A stretch of 64,000 nt of DNA from Lentibacillus jeotgali (lineage in GTDB: Bacteria > Bacillota > Bacilli > Bacillales > Amphibacillaceae), in assembly GCF_000224785.1 (NCBI RefSeq), contig NZ_AGAV01000019.1, forward strand, positions 62,001 through 126,000, written 5' to 3'. The position numbers and the translations under genes are program-made. The notes under the pieces were generated by a model that was given only the letters and a program-made list of their open reading frames with translations, did no database searches and had not been told where the DNA came from. Numbering within the stretch: position 1 is the first letter of the stretch; each line of letters begins with the position of its first letter. Positions 1 through 8,311 of this stretch are shown here, piece by piece.

Positions 1-653
1 ATGTGCGCTTGGTTGGTACACATACAGGTATTGCAATGGGCTTTTACGGCTCATCTCACCATGCGACAGAGGATATTTCCATCACACGTGCTATGGCAAA
101 TATGACTGTCATATCCCCAGCTGATGGAGCAGCTTTGGCGGAGATGGTAGAAGAGTCGGTTAAATCATACCAAGGTCCGATTTACTTCAGGGTCAGCCGC
201 GGACGTGAAGAGCCGGTTTATCAAAAAGAAGCAAGTGATGTGCAAAATAAAATTGGAAAAGCAAACATTCTCAGAGATGGAACAGATTTAACCATCATTG
301 CTTGCGGAATTGAAGTTAATGAAGCGTTAAAAGCTGCTGAAGAGCTTTCTGAAGAGAACATTTCAGTTCGGGTTATTGATATGCACACGATAAAACCAAT
401 GGATACGGAAGCTGTTTACAATGCAGCCAGAGAAACAGGTGCCATATTGACAGTGGAAGAACACAATATTCAAGGAGGACTGGGCAGCGCCGTATCTGAA
501 GTGCTTATGGAATCAGGAATCAACTGTAAATTCAAACGCCATGGTTTCTACGATGAATATTCTTTGATAGGAAAACCTTATTATTTATATAAACATTATA
601 AGCTGAATGGTGAAGGAATTGGGTCAGTTGCACAGGAATTTCTGAATCAATAA
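1..653 (+). CDS. Transketolase, C-terminal subunit (5' end outside window)
   Basis: The reading frame is open from the window edge to TAA at 651-653, giving about 216 residues of a protein normally near 310. The visible part covers the end of the pyrimidine-binding domain (GSSHHATEDISITRAM, PADGAALAEMVEES) and the transketolase C-terminal domain (residues ~85-205, TVEEHNIQGGLGSAVSEVL). This is the split-transketolase architecture, in which a separate upstream gene supplies the thiamine-diphosphate-binding half. It is followed by an SDR and a TRAP transporter in the same direction, which suggests catabolism of a sugar or sugar acid rather than the housekeeping pentose pathway. The first GTG near position 3 is only the window edge, not the start. 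A 1-deoxyxylulose-5-phosphate synthase is less likely, because it would be one fused chain. Confidence 0.85.
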   Translation, partial: VRLVGTHTGIAMGFYGSSHHATEDISITRAMANMTVISPADGAALAEMVEESVKSYQGPIYFRVSRGREEPVYQKEASDVQNKIGKANILRDGTDLTIIACGIEVNEALKAAEELSEENISVRVIDMHTIKPMDTEAVYNAARETGAILTVEEHNIQGGLGSAVSEVLMESGINCKFKRHGFYDEYSLIGKPYYLYKHYKLNGEGIGSVAQEFLNQ

Positions 654-745
654 TTCAAAATAATAGCGGAAGGTGCTGTTTTTAAAAGCAGCCGCTTTCC
701 TCTTAAGCTAAATATTGAAGTTAGACAACAGGAAATAGGAGATGG

Positions 746-1513
746 ATGAAAATGAACTTTGAAGGTCGTGTTGCAATCATAACCGGTGCTGGTTCTGAAA
801 CTGGTATCGGAAGAGAGATTGCCAGACAACTAAGTAAGAGAGGCGCTAAAGTTGTATTGGCAGATATAAATGAGAGCGGTTTAGAATCAGGTGTCCGTGA
901 AATTGAAAGGAACGGAGGAACAGCATCCTCTATTACAGTGGATGTCACAAGCAGAGACAATGTTCAACAAAGTATTAAAGAAGTGACTGAACGGTTTGGA
1001 AGAATAGATATACTTGTAAATAATGCTGGCGTCTCACGTCCAACCGGTGTTACAGAGATTCCAGAAGACGAATGGGATCTTGTTTTCAATGTTAATATGA
1101 AAGGTGTATTTTTCCTTACTCAGGCTGTCTTGCCCTATATGAAGGAAAACAATTACGGCCGAATTGTAAGCATGAGCTCAGTTTCCGGTAAACGCGGCGG
1201 CGGCATATTCGGCGGTTCACATTATTCAGCGGCTAAAGCCGGGGTAACAGGCTTTTCGAAAGCGGTAGCAAGAGAAGTTGCCAAATATGAGATAACTTGC
1301 AATACTGTGGCTCCCGGAATGATAGGTGGCACTGATATTACCAGTGGCTTGCTGACAGAAGAAAAGAAGGCCGAAATTCAAAATGGCATTCCGCTTGGCA
1401 GAGTTGGTAAAGTTGAAGATGTCGCTTACTCAATTGCCTTTTTGGTATCAGAAGGTGCGGGTTATATAACTGGTGAAGAACTGGATATTAATGGTGGTTC
1501 TCATATAGATTAA
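746..1513 (+). CDS. SDR-family NAD(P)-dependent oxidoreductase
   Basis: A classical short-chain dehydrogenase of 255 residues. The cofactor motif TGAGSETGIG lies near the N-terminus, with NNAG at ~residue 92, the catalytic Ser in SMSSVSG, YSAAK (Tyr and Lys) and a C-terminal TGEELDINGG typical of FabG-like enzymes. An acidic Asp after the second strand (VVLADI) favours NAD over NADP. A TAGGAG site at 736-741 suits the second ATG at 752 (10 nt) better than the first at 746 (4 nt), so MNFEG may be the true N-terminus. Placed between a split transketolase and a TRAP transporter, it probably oxidises a polyol or sugar-acid intermediate. The substrate cannot be read from sequence. Confidence 0.85.
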   Translation: MKMNFEGRVAIITGAGSETGIGREIARQLSKRGAKVVLADINESGLESGVREIERNGGTASSITVDVTSRDNVQQSIKEVTERFGRIDILVNNAGVSRPTGVTEIPEDEWDLVFNVNMKGVFFLTQAVLPYMKENNYGRIVSMSSVSGKRGGGIFGGSHYSAAKAGVTGFSKAVAREVAKYEITCNTVAPGMIGGTDITSGLLTEEKKAEIQNGIPLGRVGKVEDVAYSIAFLVSEGAGYITGEELDINGGSHID

Positions 1514-1546
1514 TAGACACATTCCTTAAAACGGTTGTTGGTGTCC

Positions 1547-1579
1547 AGTCTTTTCTCTGTACCATCCAGAGAAAAGACT
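1547..1579 (+). other. Strong intercistronic hairpin without U-run
   Basis: A perfect 12-bp stem (AGTCTTTTCTCT paired with AGAGAAAAGACT, 9-nt loop) lies between the SDR and dctP. It is followed by CCCTTAG rather than a U-run, so it is not a standard terminator. It could be an mRNA-stability or processing element that separates expression of the enzymes from the transporter. Confidence 0.6.
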
Positions 1580-1618
1580 CCCTTAGGAAAAGTAACTCAG
1601 AATGAAAACTGGATACAT

Positions 1619-1634
1619 TTGTAAACGCTAACAC
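1619..1634 (+). promoter_or_regulatory. CcpA cre site upstream of dctP
   Basis: TTGTAAACGCTAACAC matches the Bacillus cre consensus WTGNAARCGNWWWCAW at 15 of 16 positions; the last base is C. It lies 39 nt before the dctP start and just before its ribosome site, which is a position typical of CcpA repression. A related LacI-family regulator could use the same palindrome. Confidence 0.65.
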
Positions 1635-1672
1635 CCAAAATTACTTTGTCATCATCAGGAGGGAGGGTAACT

Positions 1673-2671
1673 TTGAAAAAACTGCGTAACTTTATAATTC
1701 TATTGATAGTCGCTATGGCAGGCAGTTTAATGTTTGCATTTGTTTCATCTGCAAATGTTGTCGAATCCAAAAATGTCATAACACTGCGAATCGGGCATGG
1801 TTCTCCTGAAACAAATGAAAGGCATGCAGCCGTCATGCGTTTCAAGGAACTTGTAGAAGAAAAATCAGATGGAAAAATAGAAGTATTGGTTTATCCTAAC
1901 GAACAGTTGGGCTCTGAGGCTGAAATGATTGAGAGTGTGACGTTAAATGATCTTCAAATGGTTGCTGCAAGTGCCTTCAGTCAATATGACCAAAGGATAA
2001 GTGTTTTTCATTTACCATACTTGTTTGATTCCTACGATGAAGCATGGAATGTATTGGATGGCGAAATTGGTCAGGAAGTGTCCAACTTTTTCTTAGAAGA
2101 TAACTTAAGGATCCTCGCTTATTTTGAGAACGGGTTTAGGCATGTGACTTCCAATGTTCCAATTAAAACACCTGAAGATTTGCAGGGGCTGAATATAAGA
2201 ACGCCGGAATTTCCGTTGTCCCTCAGCACGTTTAATGCTTTAGGTGCAAACCCTACTCCAATGGCATTCGGAGAATTATATATGGCATTGCAGCAGGGTA
2301 CAGTGGACGCACAGGAAAATCCTGTCGCAAATATATACGCAAATAAATTTCAGGAAGTGCAAAAGTATTTAAGCATGACGTCGCATCAATACATGCCTTT
2401 GCCAGTAGCAATCAGTGAAGAATTTTGGCAGTCACTATCAGCGGATCACCAGCAAATTATTAAGAGGAGTGCTCAAGAGGCGGCACAATTTCACAGGGAT
2501 ACACTCAGGGCGAAAGAAGAAGAGATGCTTGAAGAATTAAAAAATGGTGGAATGAAGATTGTCGAGCCGGAATTAGAGTCATTCAAAGAAAAAGTGGCCC
2601 CTGTTTATGAAGCGTTCAAACAAAAGTATGGTGAGGATTTTGTTAATCGTGTCATTAAAGCTGCGGAATAG
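1673..2671 (+). CDS. dctP: TRAP transporter substrate-binding protein, DctP type
   Basis: This is the extracytoplasmic solute-binding subunit of a tripartite ATP-independent transporter, 332 residues. An N-terminal hydrophobic segment (FIILLIVAMAGSLMFAFV) serves as signal or anchor. Family landmarks are LRIGHGSPETNERH at the start of the mature domain, LQGLNIRTPEFP (the region that contacts the substrate carboxylate) and GTVDAQENPVANI. The start is TTG at 1673, behind AGGAGGGAGGG at 1657-1667; a longer frame from 1646 would swallow that ribosome site. It heads dctPQM, and a cre site lies just upstream. The substrate is probably a carboxylated sugar or dicarboxylate, by inference from family and neighbours. 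Confidence 0.88.
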   Translation: MKKLRNFIILLIVAMAGSLMFAFVSSANVVESKNVITLRIGHGSPETNERHAAVMRFKELVEEKSDGKIEVLVYPNEQLGSEAEMIESVTLNDLQMVAASAFSQYDQRISVFHLPYLFDSYDEAWNVLDGEIGQEVSNFFLEDNLRILAYFENGFRHVTSNVPIKTPEDLQGLNIRTPEFPLSLSTFNALGANPTPMAFGELYMALQQGTVDAQENPVANIYANKFQEVQKYLSMTSHQYMPLPVAISEEFWQSLSADHQQIIKRSAQEAAQFHRDTLRAKEEEMLEELKNGGMKIVEPELESFKEKVAPVYEAFKQKYGEDFVNRVIKAAE

Positions 2672-2698
2672 AATGTCAGTTAGGCTGGGAGGATTTCT

Positions 2699-3211
2699 AT
2701 GAAAATATTGAGATGGCTCGATGAGCATTTGGAAGAATATATATTAATAGCACTCAGCTGTTTTACAGTTGCAGTGATATTTTTGCAGGTTTTTATGAGA
2801 TTTATCCTTAGTGATTCCCTTTCCTGGTCAGAAGAGATAGCCCGATATGCATTTATCTGGATGATTTATATCGGCGTCAGTTACGGTGTCAAGAAACAAA
2901 AGCATCTTGGTGTTGATGCTTTTGCGATGTTATTTGAGAAAACAGGCAAAATCGTCATTGGCATCATTGCTAATATCTGTTTTCTTATATTTGCAGTCGT
3001 CATTACAGTGTACGGCGTTGAAATCGTGACAAAGATTACCAGAGAATCTGCAGCACTGCAGCTGCCTATGGGATGGGTTTATGCTGCTCCGGCAGTTGGC
3101 ATGTTTTTAACGGTTATTCGTCTTGTGCAAAATTTGATTAAACAGTTTCAAGCTATCGGAAATACGAAAGCCAATTCTGATGACTATCAAGAACAGGGGG
3201 GAATCATATGA
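2699..3211 (+). CDS. dctQ: TRAP transporter small permease, DctQ type
   Basis: A 170-residue membrane protein with four predicted helices. It carries the DctQ signature around LSWSEEIARYAFIWMIYIG at residues ~38-56. In TRAP systems this subunit pairs with the large permease DctM. GGGAGG precedes the ATG by a normal distance. It starts 27 nt after dctP and overlaps dctM by the four bases ATGA, so the two permease subunits are translationally coupled. Confidence 0.85.
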   Translation: MKILRWLDEHLEEYILIALSCFTVAVIFLQVFMRFILSDSLSWSEEIARYAFIWMIYIGVSYGVKKQKHLGVDAFAMLFEKTGKIVIGIIANICFLIFAVVITVYGVEIVTKITRESAALQLPMGWVYAAPAVGMFLTVIRLVQNLIKQFQAIGNTKANSDDYQEQGGII

Positions 3212-4482
3212 CAATGACATCTTTTGTATTGTTTGGCAGTTTCTTTCTGTTTTTGGTCTTAACAGTCCCTATTGGAATTGCACTTGGATTGGCAGGGGTA
3301 ATCACTGCATTGTATTCGGAAAATATATCGCTCATGTTCTTAACGCAAGGTTTGGTTACGTCGACTGATAACTTTGCCTTAATGGCAATTCCTTTTTTCA
3401 TCTTGGCCGGTGAAATCATGGGCAGAGGTGGTATTTCAACACGTTTATTTGATCTTGCAAATGTATTTGTAGGCAGGTTTACTGGTGGCTTTGCGATGGC
3501 AGCCGTCATCACGTGTATGTTTTTTGCTGCCATATCCGGTTCAGGTCCGGCTACAGTAGCTGCTATCGGAGGAATAATGATACCTGCTATGGTAGATTAT
3601 GGCTACGACAAAAAATTCGCAACAGCAGTCATTGTCTCATCGGGTTCATTAGGGATTATTATTCCACCCAGCATACCGCTGATTTTGTATGGCGTTTCCG
3701 GCAGTCAGTCAATTGGGGATCTGTTTATTGGGGGTATTCTGCCTGGTATACTAATTGGGGCGTTTCTGATTGGCTGGGTGTATATATATTCCAAAAAGAA
3801 AAATTATAGAGGTACAAATGAACCCTTTTCAGTTAAGAAAATGTTTCATGCGATTTATAAAGCGAAATGGTCACTGCTTGTTCCAGTTATAATTTTAGGT
3901 GGAATATACGGAGGTATATTTACACCTACAGAGGCAGCTGTTATTGCTGTTGTATATTCTGGACTTGTTGCTTACTTTCTTCATAAGGAAGTGAAAATAA
4001 AGGATTTCAAGGACATTATTTCAAATGCAGCGTTAAATTCGGTTGTAATCTTAATTATTATCGGAACAGCTAATACATTTGGAACACTTCTATCAGTTGA
4101 GAGAATACCGCAAGCGATTGCAAACGGTTTTGTATCGATATCGGAAAATCCTTTTGTAATTATTCTGCTCATAACGCTCTTATTGCTGATTATAGGATGC
4201 TTTATTGACACGTCAGCAGCAGTTATCATTTTTACACCAATTTTGCTGCCAATAGCTTCCGAAATAGGTTTGGATCCAATTCATTTTGGTGTATTAATGA
4301 TTGCAACATTAGCTATCGGATTTATCACACCGCCACTTGGTGTTAACCTATTCGTCGGCTCTGGCATTTCAGGTCTGGGCATGCCCACTTTGGCGAGGGC
4401 GGTAGTTCCATTCTTTTTCGTAATGTTGTTAAGTCTGATAGTAATAATTTCTGTTCCCGCGCTGACATTACTGTTTTTATAG
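3208..4482 (+). CDS. dctM: TRAP transporter large permease, DctM type
   Basis: A 424-residue membrane protein with about 12 helices. Typical DctM stretches are visible: AIPFFILAGEIMGRGGIS, SGSGPATVAAIGGIMIPAM, GSLGIIIPPSIPLILYGV and IGFITPPLGVNLFVGSGIS. DctM binds Na+ and forms the transport path for the substrate handed over by DctP. The start ATG overlaps the dctQ stop (ATGA). A rho-independent terminator follows directly at 4493-4543, so dctM ends the transketolase-SDR-TRAP operon. Confidence 0.9.
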   Translation: MTMTSFVLFGSFFLFLVLTVPIGIALGLAGVITALYSENISLMFLTQGLVTSTDNFALMAIPFFILAGEIMGRGGISTRLFDLANVFVGRFTGGFAMAAVITCMFFAAISGSGPATVAAIGGIMIPAMVDYGYDKKFATAVIVSSGSLGIIIPPSIPLILYGVSGSQSIGDLFIGGILPGILIGAFLIGWVYIYSKKKNYRGTNEPFSVKKMFHAIYKAKWSLLVPVIILGGIYGGIFTPTEAAVIAVVYSGLVAYFLHKEVKIKDFKDIISNAALNSVVILIIIGTANTFGTLLSVERIPQAIANGFVSISENPFVIILLITLLLLIIGCFIDTSAAVIIFTPILLPIASEIGLDPIHFGVLMIATLAIGFITPPLGVNLFVGSGISGLGMPTLARAVVPFFFVMLLSLIVIISVPALTLLFL

Positions 4483-4492
4483 AGATTTGGCA

Positions 4493-4543
4493 GGAAACAA
4501 ACACGGGCTCTTCACGCTGGTATGGTGTTTGTTTCCTTTTTTT
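4493..4543 (+). terminator. Terminator after dctM
   Basis: A 12-bp stem, GGAAACAAACAC paired with GTGTTTGTTTCC, with a 20-nt loop and seven T. It lies between convergent dctM and the amidohydrolase gene. Confidence 0.85.
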
Positions 4544-4570
4544 ATCCCGCATGCAACGGCAGTAGCCCCC

Positions 4571-6157
4571 CTACCTCACGTCACCGCCAATAATGGTCAT
4601 TTCAACGTTGGTCCCCAGCAGCTCATCCGGGTGTTCCATCTTGAAAGGGTCATGGGAATAAACCGTCATATCGGCCAGTTTACCGCGTGAGATGGTTCCT
4701 TTTTTATTTTCCTCATTCGTCGGATAGGCGCCCATTTCCGTAAATAACCGGAAGGCTTCACCCATTGATAATTTTTCATGCGGGTTCCACCCCTCATGAT
4801 TTTCTCCGGGTGTCTTTCTCGTGATGGCAGCATGAATGCCCATGAGTGGATCAACCGGTTCAACCGGCGCGTCAGAACCGCCAGCACAAATAACCCCTGC
4901 TTGTTGCAATGTTTTCCAGGCATAGGAAAGTGCAGCGCGCTTTTCTCCCAGCCGCTCCTTTACCCATGGAAAATCGCTCGGAACGAACCGCGGCTGGATG
5001 TCGGCAATCCGGCTCGGGTTTGCCAGCCGTTTGATCAGGTCTTCTCTAAGTATTTGCACGTGAATGATTCGATCTCGATATGAAACAGCAGGAAATTGGT
5101 CCAGAATGTCGAGGACGTTCTCAAGTGCCTGATCCCCGATTGTGTGTACGGCCACCGGCATAGAAAGCCTACGTGCATCCTGAACCATTTTATAGAGTGT
5201 CTCCTGATTGTACATGGCCTCACCATACGTTCCCGGTGCATCGCTATACGGCTCCGACAATAACGCAGTCCGTCTTCCAAGCGCCCCGTCGGCAAACAGT
5301 TTAATGGCGCCAATTTGCAATGTGTCATTGCCGAAGCCTGCATACATACCATTCGTTCTGAGTCCGCCAAGAAAATCATAATCTATTAACAGATTGGTTC
5401 GCAGGCCAAGCTGCTCCTGGTTCAGCAATTCATCATAAAGTTGATATGTCTGGTTAAACCCGCCTAAAAATTGCGGATCGTTCGTATGGACACTGGTGAG
5501 CCCTTTTAAGATGGCGAATTGCATCGTTTTGCGCAGGGCACTTTTAAGCTGGTCATATGATTTCTCCGGTATATGTTCCGTAATGAGCTGTGACGCCGAT
5601 TCCAAGAGGAGGCCACTTGGTTTTTTGGTTTGTTCATCAAGTACAATGGTTCCGCCTTCCGGAACAGACATTGATGGATGATAGTGGCTAGCTTCCAGTG
5701 CTTTGCTGTTGACGAGAAACGCATGGCTGCAAACCCGCGGAATATATAATGGATTAGCCGGTGAGACGTTGTCCAATTCGTCAATGGTCGGGATGCCGCC
5801 ATCGGTAAACAAGTTTTCATCCCAGCCCCTTCCCAGCAACCATTCCCCTTGCTGCAAAGTTTTGGCGTATGATTGTATTTTGTTAAGCATTTCGTATTTG
5901 GAAGTAACATCGGTCAAATCAAGATTAAGGAAATGTTCAGCTGTGATTGACAGATGCATGTGACTGTCAATCAGTCCGGGTGTGACAGCCTTTCCGTATA
6001 AATTAATTGTTTCACTGCCGTGATTTTCCCAGCGCAGTAGCATATCATCCGTTGATCCCATATCAATGAACCGGCCGTTTTCAACAACGACAGCCTGCGT
6101 AATCGGCCTCATTTTGTCAAATGTATAAAAATTTCCGTTTATGTAGAGTTTCCGCAT
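4571..6157 (-). CDS. Amidohydrolase (YtcJ-like, metal-dependent)
   Basis: A 528-residue protein of the amidohydrolase superfamily, YtcJ/AepA-like subgroup. The metal-binding DSHMHLS motif follows the N-terminal beta-sandwich (TPGLIDSHMH). Further landmarks are GRGWDENLF, KLFADGALGRRTALL, VHTIGDQALENVLD and GGSDAPVEPVDPLMGI with the late metal Asp. The C-terminus (GTISRGKLADMTVYSHDPF) closes the beta-sandwich. The start at 6157 (MRKLYING) is preceded by AGGAAGG; an upstream ATG at 6214 has no ribosome site. These enzymes hydrolyse amides or cyclic amides, but individual substrates are mostly unknown. It stands alone on the minus strand. Confidence 0.85.
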   Translation of the reverse strand: MRKLYINGNFYTFDKMRPITQAVVVENGRFIDMGSTDDMLLRWENHGSETINLYGKAVTPGLIDSHMHLSITAEHFLNLDLTDVTSKYEMLNKIQSYAKTLQQGEWLLGRGWDENLFTDGGIPTIDELDNVSPANPLYIPRVCSHAFLVNSKALEASHYHPSMSVPEGGTIVLDEQTKKPSGLLLESASQLITEHIPEKSYDQLKSALRKTMQFAILKGLTSVHTNDPQFLGGFNQTYQLYDELLNQEQLGLRTNLLIDYDFLGGLRTNGMYAGFGNDTLQIGAIKLFADGALGRRTALLSEPYSDAPGTYGEAMYNQETLYKMVQDARRLSMPVAVHTIGDQALENVLDILDQFPAVSYRDRIIHVQILREDLIKRLANPSRIADIQPRFVPSDFPWVKERLGEKRAALSYAWKTLQQAGVICAGGSDAPVEPVDPLMGIHAAITRKTPGENHEGWNPHEKLSMGEAFRLFTEMGAYPTNEENKKGTISRGKLADMTVYSHDPFKMEHPDELLGTNVEMTIIGGDVR

Positions 6158-6309
6158 GGTTATAACACACCTTCCTGGTGACAGAGATTCGCCTGTTAGA
6201 GTTGTTTTAATCATAACAAAAATTCAGTTATTCGGGTAGAATGGCGTGAATTAATCATATTTTTTTAATGATAGGAAAGTATCAAATGTAGCGGTATATT
6301 TTGTTGGCG

Positions 6310-6425
6310 AAATAAGCGTGTTCGAGCTGAAGCAACAGCTGCAGCGAGACTTTCCTCATCGCCTGCGCGAATTTGTGCTAACCTCGCGCGAAATTCAGAA
6401 CACCGCACGCTCGTTTCAGCCCTAC
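6310..6425. repeat. GCGCGA-core 21-nt repeat island (degenerate)
   Basis: Two clear units (GCGCGAATTTGTGCTAACCTC and GCGCGAAATTCAGAACACC) sit in a GC-richer stretch with weaker flanking units. They belong to the same family as the islands near 16.9, 24.6 and 36.0 kb. Confidence 0.55.
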
Positions 6426-6499
6426 GCAATCGAACAACCCTTCGATCGGAATTGGACGGCAGCAAAAACGTAATACGGTACTGTACAATGACAGAAAAA

Positions 6500-6527
6500 C
6501 CAGGCTATAATTGGCCTGGCTTTTTTT
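6500..6527 (+). terminator. Rho-independent terminator-like hairpin upstream of fruR
   Basis: CCAGGC pairs with GCCTGG around an 8-nt loop and is followed by CTTTTTTT. It faces the plus strand but lies before the fruR promoter region, so what it terminates is unclear. Confidence 0.6.
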
Positions 6528-6576
6528 AAACAGCAGGAGCATTTTCAGCTGCCGGTCTAAATAGGATTGGCAGTTA

Positions 6577-6615
6577 TTTTTGATTGTTTTTGAATGGTTT
6601 TGATGGTATTATAAT
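6577..6615 (+). promoter_or_regulatory. fruR promoter region with three 10-bp direct repeats
   Basis: TTTTTGATTG, TTTTTGAATG and GTTTTGATGG follow each other without gaps at 10-bp spacing. The third ends just before TATTATAAT, which offers two overlapping -10 hexamers (TATTAT at 6607, TATAAT at 6610). Direct repeats on one DNA face suit a DeoR-family operator, so this may be the FruR autoregulatory site. The -35 element is poor. Confidence 0.4.
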
Positions 6616-6634
6616 GGTTAAGGAGGATTGTGCG

Positions 6635-7384
6635 ATGTTAACGGAAGAGCGGCATCAGGTTATATTGGATCTCCTGAATCAGGATGGCATTGTGAAATCG
6701 CAGTATCTGATGGATGTTATCGGCTGTTCGGAATCCACTGTCAGACGGGATTTAGACCATCTTGAAGATGCGGGGCGGCTGACACGCATCCATGGCGGGG
6801 CAAAACGGGCTTACCAATTGGACGAAGAACTGACAGCTTCCGAAAAATCATTCAAAAACATTCAATCCAAAGAATCGATTGGAAAATTGGCGGCAGCACT
6901 GGTTGAACCCAATGATGTCATTTTCATTGATGCCGGCACCACAACTTACGCTATGCTGCCGTATTTACAAACAAAAACTATTACCGTTGTGACAAATGGT
7001 ATTCAGCATGCTTCACTTCTTGCCGATCAGGGGATTGAAACCTACTTGCCGGGCGGAAAGATCAAGCCTTCAACTAAAGCCATTATCGGATCTCAAAGTT
7101 TGGCCGCACTGAAAAACTATCGTTTCGATAAAGTATTTTTAGGCATGAATGGTATTGATCTGGCTTTTGGCTGTACAACACCGGATCCTGAGGAAGCAGC
7201 TTTAAAACAAATGGCACATCAGCAGGCGGCTTCCAGCTTCCTGTTAGCAGACCAGACCAAATGGAATAAGGTTAACTTCTCCAAAGTATGCGAACTAGAG
7301 GATGTCACCATTGTTACCGACACATTAACCGATAATCTCCAGCACTACCAAGATAAAACAACCATTATGGAGGCAGCAAAATGA
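6635..7384 (+). CDS. fruR: DeoR-family transcriptional regulator of the fructose operon
   Basis: A 249-residue repressor. The N-terminal DeoR winged helix (residues ~1-57) contains LLNQDGIVKSQYLMDVIGCSESTVRRDL, followed by RIHGGAKR. The C-terminal sensor domain has the sugar-phosphate pocket motifs DAGTTT and VTNGI. The start ATG at 6635 follows AAGGAGG; the frame extends further upstream without a ribosome site. In fructose operons this protein senses fructose-1-phosphate or fructose-1,6-bisphosphate and represses fruRKA. It overlaps fruK by ATGA. Confidence 0.9.
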   Translation: MLTEERHQVILDLLNQDGIVKSQYLMDVIGCSESTVRRDLDHLEDAGRLTRIHGGAKRAYQLDEELTASEKSFKNIQSKESIGKLAAALVEPNDVIFIDAGTTTYAMLPYLQTKTITVVTNGIQHASLLADQGIETYLPGGKIKPSTKAIIGSQSLAALKNYRFDKVFLGMNGIDLAFGCTTPDPEEAALKQMAHQQAASSFLLADQTKWNKVNFSKVCELEDVTIVTDTLTDNLQHYQDKTTIMEAAK

Positions 7385-8298
7385 TTTATACGATAACGCT
7401 TAATCCTTCAATTGATTATGTTGTCCAGGTCAATCAGTTGAACCTTGGCGAATTAAATAAAATGGAAAATGCGATGATGTTTCCGGGCGGCAAGGGAATC
7501 AATGTTTCCCGCGTTTTGCATGAACTGGTATATGACACGACAGCCCTTGGGTTATTAGGTGGTTTTACCGGTGATTTTATTACCGATACATTGAACAATT
7601 ATGGTATTCGAACCAATTTTACACCAATTAAGGGTGATACCCGTATCAACATTAAACTGAAGTCAGGAATTGAAACGGAAATTAATGGCCAGGGACCGGA
7701 AATTCTGCCGCATGAAGCTAGTGAACTGCTGTATCAGCTTGAAGATATCACAAATCAAGATACGGTGGTTTTATCGGGAAGCACACCGCCATCGTTAACC
7801 AATGATCTTCAGCGGCAAATGCTTGAACGCATTGTGGAAGCGGGTGCTGGATTTGTCATTGACACGACTGGTGCGGCCTTGAAATCGGCACTGCCCTATA
7901 GACCGCTATTGGTCAAGCCGAATAAGGACGAACTGGCTGAACTGTTTGGCGTGACGCTCAGCAATCAAGAGGACGTTATTAACTACGGGAAACAATTGCT
8001 GGATCTGGGCGCAAAGAATGCGATTGTTTCCATGGCCGGCGACGGGGCACTGCTTTTCACGGAAGAAGACATTTATCACGGTCAGGCACCGAAAGGACAT
8101 GTCAGAAATTCTGTCGGAGCCGGGGATTCGATGATTGCCGGGTTCGCAGGAAAGTACACCGAAACAGCAGATGTGATGGAAGCATTCCGCATGAGTCTGG
8201 CAGCAGGCAGTGCGACAGCTTTTGCAGATGATTTAGCCATGGCTGGGGATGTTTTTTCATTACGGGAAAAAATCGATATCACCCACATCTCGAAATAG
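7381..8298 (+). CDS. fruK: 1-phosphofructokinase
   Basis: PfkB-family kinase of 305 residues, which phosphorylates fructose-1-phosphate to fructose-1,6-bisphosphate. It begins MIYTITLNPSIDYVV, as 1-phosphofructokinases do. It carries the substrate motif GGKGINVSRVL (residues ~38-48) and the catalytic NSVGAGDSMIAGF (~243-255) with the base Asp. Start and stop couple it to fruR (4-nt overlap) and fruA (13-nt gap), the usual order in Bacillus. Confidence 0.95.
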   Translation: MIYTITLNPSIDYVVQVNQLNLGELNKMENAMMFPGGKGINVSRVLHELVYDTTALGLLGGFTGDFITDTLNNYGIRTNFTPIKGDTRINIKLKSGIETEINGQGPEILPHEASELLYQLEDITNQDTVVLSGSTPPSLTNDLQRQMLERIVEAGAGFVIDTTGAALKSALPYRPLLVKPNKDELAELFGVTLSNQEDVINYGKQLLDLGAKNAIVSMAGDGALLFTEEDIYHGQAPKGHVRNSVGAGDSMIAGFAGKYTETADVMEAFRMSLAAGSATAFADDLAMAGDVFSLREKIDITHISK

Positions 8299-8311
8299 GG
8301 GGAGGAGAAAC

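Larger units (their letters stand above)
6158..6634. other. Intergenic region between amidohydrolase and fruR
   Basis: A 477-nt divergent gap. It holds a short GCGCGA repeat island (6310-6425), a hairpin with U-run at 6500-6527, and the fruR promoter region. I see no convincing gene; a 66-codon minus-strand frame over the repeat is a by-product of its composition. Confidence 0.6.

Noticed and set aside
1-653. Complete gene starting with GTG at position 3
   Set aside because: The frame is open to the edge and homologous domains are cut in the middle, so the start is outside the window.
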